Below are positions 31,611 to 31,739 of a stretch of 31,739 nt of DNA, in pieces. Source of the DNA: Anaerolineaceae bacterium UBA3924 (GTDB taxonomy: Bacteria > Chloroflexota > Anaerolineae > Anaerolineales > Anaerolineaceae); contig DGEO01000001.1 of assembly GCA_002385985.1 (NCBI GenBank), forward strand, positions 5,607 to 37,345. Direction: 5' to 3'. Below the pieces are notes generated by a model, which had not been told where the DNA came from, did not search any database, and saw nothing but the letters and a program-made list of their open reading frames with translations. The position numbers and the translations under genes are program-made. Each line of letters opens with the position of its first letter. Within the stretch, counting starts at the first letter, position 1.

Positions 31611-31739
31611 TTATGGAGCGACCACAAACCAGACGTCATTCACCCCGTGGCCAGTGGTGTCGCCGGGCTGTTCGTCCTCCACCCAGTAATACAGGGGCGC
31701 TCCGTCATAGGTCACCAGCAGGCCGCCCTGGGCAAAGGG
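31611..31739 (-). CDS. C-terminal end of a secreted-repeat (COG4315-like) lipoprotein, truncated by window edge
   Basis: The last 42 codons and a TAA stop are visible on the minus strand. The peptide contains LVTYDGAPLYYWVEDEQPGD, then GHGVNDVWFVVAP at the end. This is the repeat of the secreted lipoprotein family of unknown function (PF03640/COG4315-like), in which PLYY...D...GD...G...WF is conserved. The start, any signal peptide and the number of repeats lie outside the window. Confidence 0.85.
   Translation of the reverse strand, partial: PFAQGGLLVTYDGAPLYYWVEDEQPGDTTGHGVNDVWFVVAP

Overview
This GC-rich (low-to-mid 60 % by eye) chromosomal segment most likely comes from a member of the Chloroflexota, probably an Anaerolineae-like organism. 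That assignment is inference. It rests on an archaeal/eukaryotic-type aspartyl-tRNA synthetase, corrinoid-dependent mutase functions, secreted proteins typical of that phylum, and many one-membrane or secreted proteins of unknown function. There are no rRNA, tRNA, phage, transposase or CRISPR features. About 28 genes are complete and two are cut by the window edges.

Left part (1-7.5 kb): a truncated DnaC/DnaI-like helicase-loader ATPase, a DUF1697 protein and a GNAT acetyltransferase lie on the plus strand. Convergent to them is a long dnaE (DNA polymerase III alpha with an apparently intact PHP domain). Next come a secreted repeat protein with a promoter placed for leaderless transcription and a small DUF1232 protein.

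Middle part (7.7-16.2 kb): a plus-strand series begins with a stand-alone cobalamin-binding subunit and the MeaB GTPase of methylmalonyl-CoA-mutase-type enzymes, followed by aspS. A housekeeping operon then carries a GNAT, prs, mutM and a membrane-anchored protein. After these come a minus-strand pair (half-size CHR transporter and tandem Usp), a SHOCT-like small protein and a NifU-like Fe-S protein.

A 740-bp non-coding stretch (16.17-16.91 kb) holds two inverted copies of a hairpin repeat. Related copies occur at 23.6 kb and, in part, at 0.6 and 23.7 kb. It is followed by an ArsR-type regulator, an MFS exporter and an OsmC-family protein, behind a promoter overlapped by a palindrome.

Right part (19.8-31.7 kb), all on the minus strand: a MoaD-like sulfur carrier, a small membrane protein, and a vitamin B12 uptake operon (btuF-btuC-btuD). 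The B12 operon has a clear cobalamin riboswitch, a terminator, and a 41-codon leader ORF with a strong Shine-Dalgarno site that overlaps the btuF start as ATGA. Upstream of it lie a lipoprotein serpin, a 1037-residue secreted nuclease, and a four-gene operon (membrane protein, winged-helix regulator, ABC ATPase, ABC permease) with a consensus promoter and repeated operator-like sites. The C-terminal end of a secreted-repeat lipoprotein lies at the right edge.

The parts fit a cell that imports corrinoids and uses them in a B12-dependent mutase whose large subunit lies elsewhere. The best candidates for new biology are the riboswitch-leader ORF arrangement, the covarying hairpin repeat family and the leaderless-type starts.
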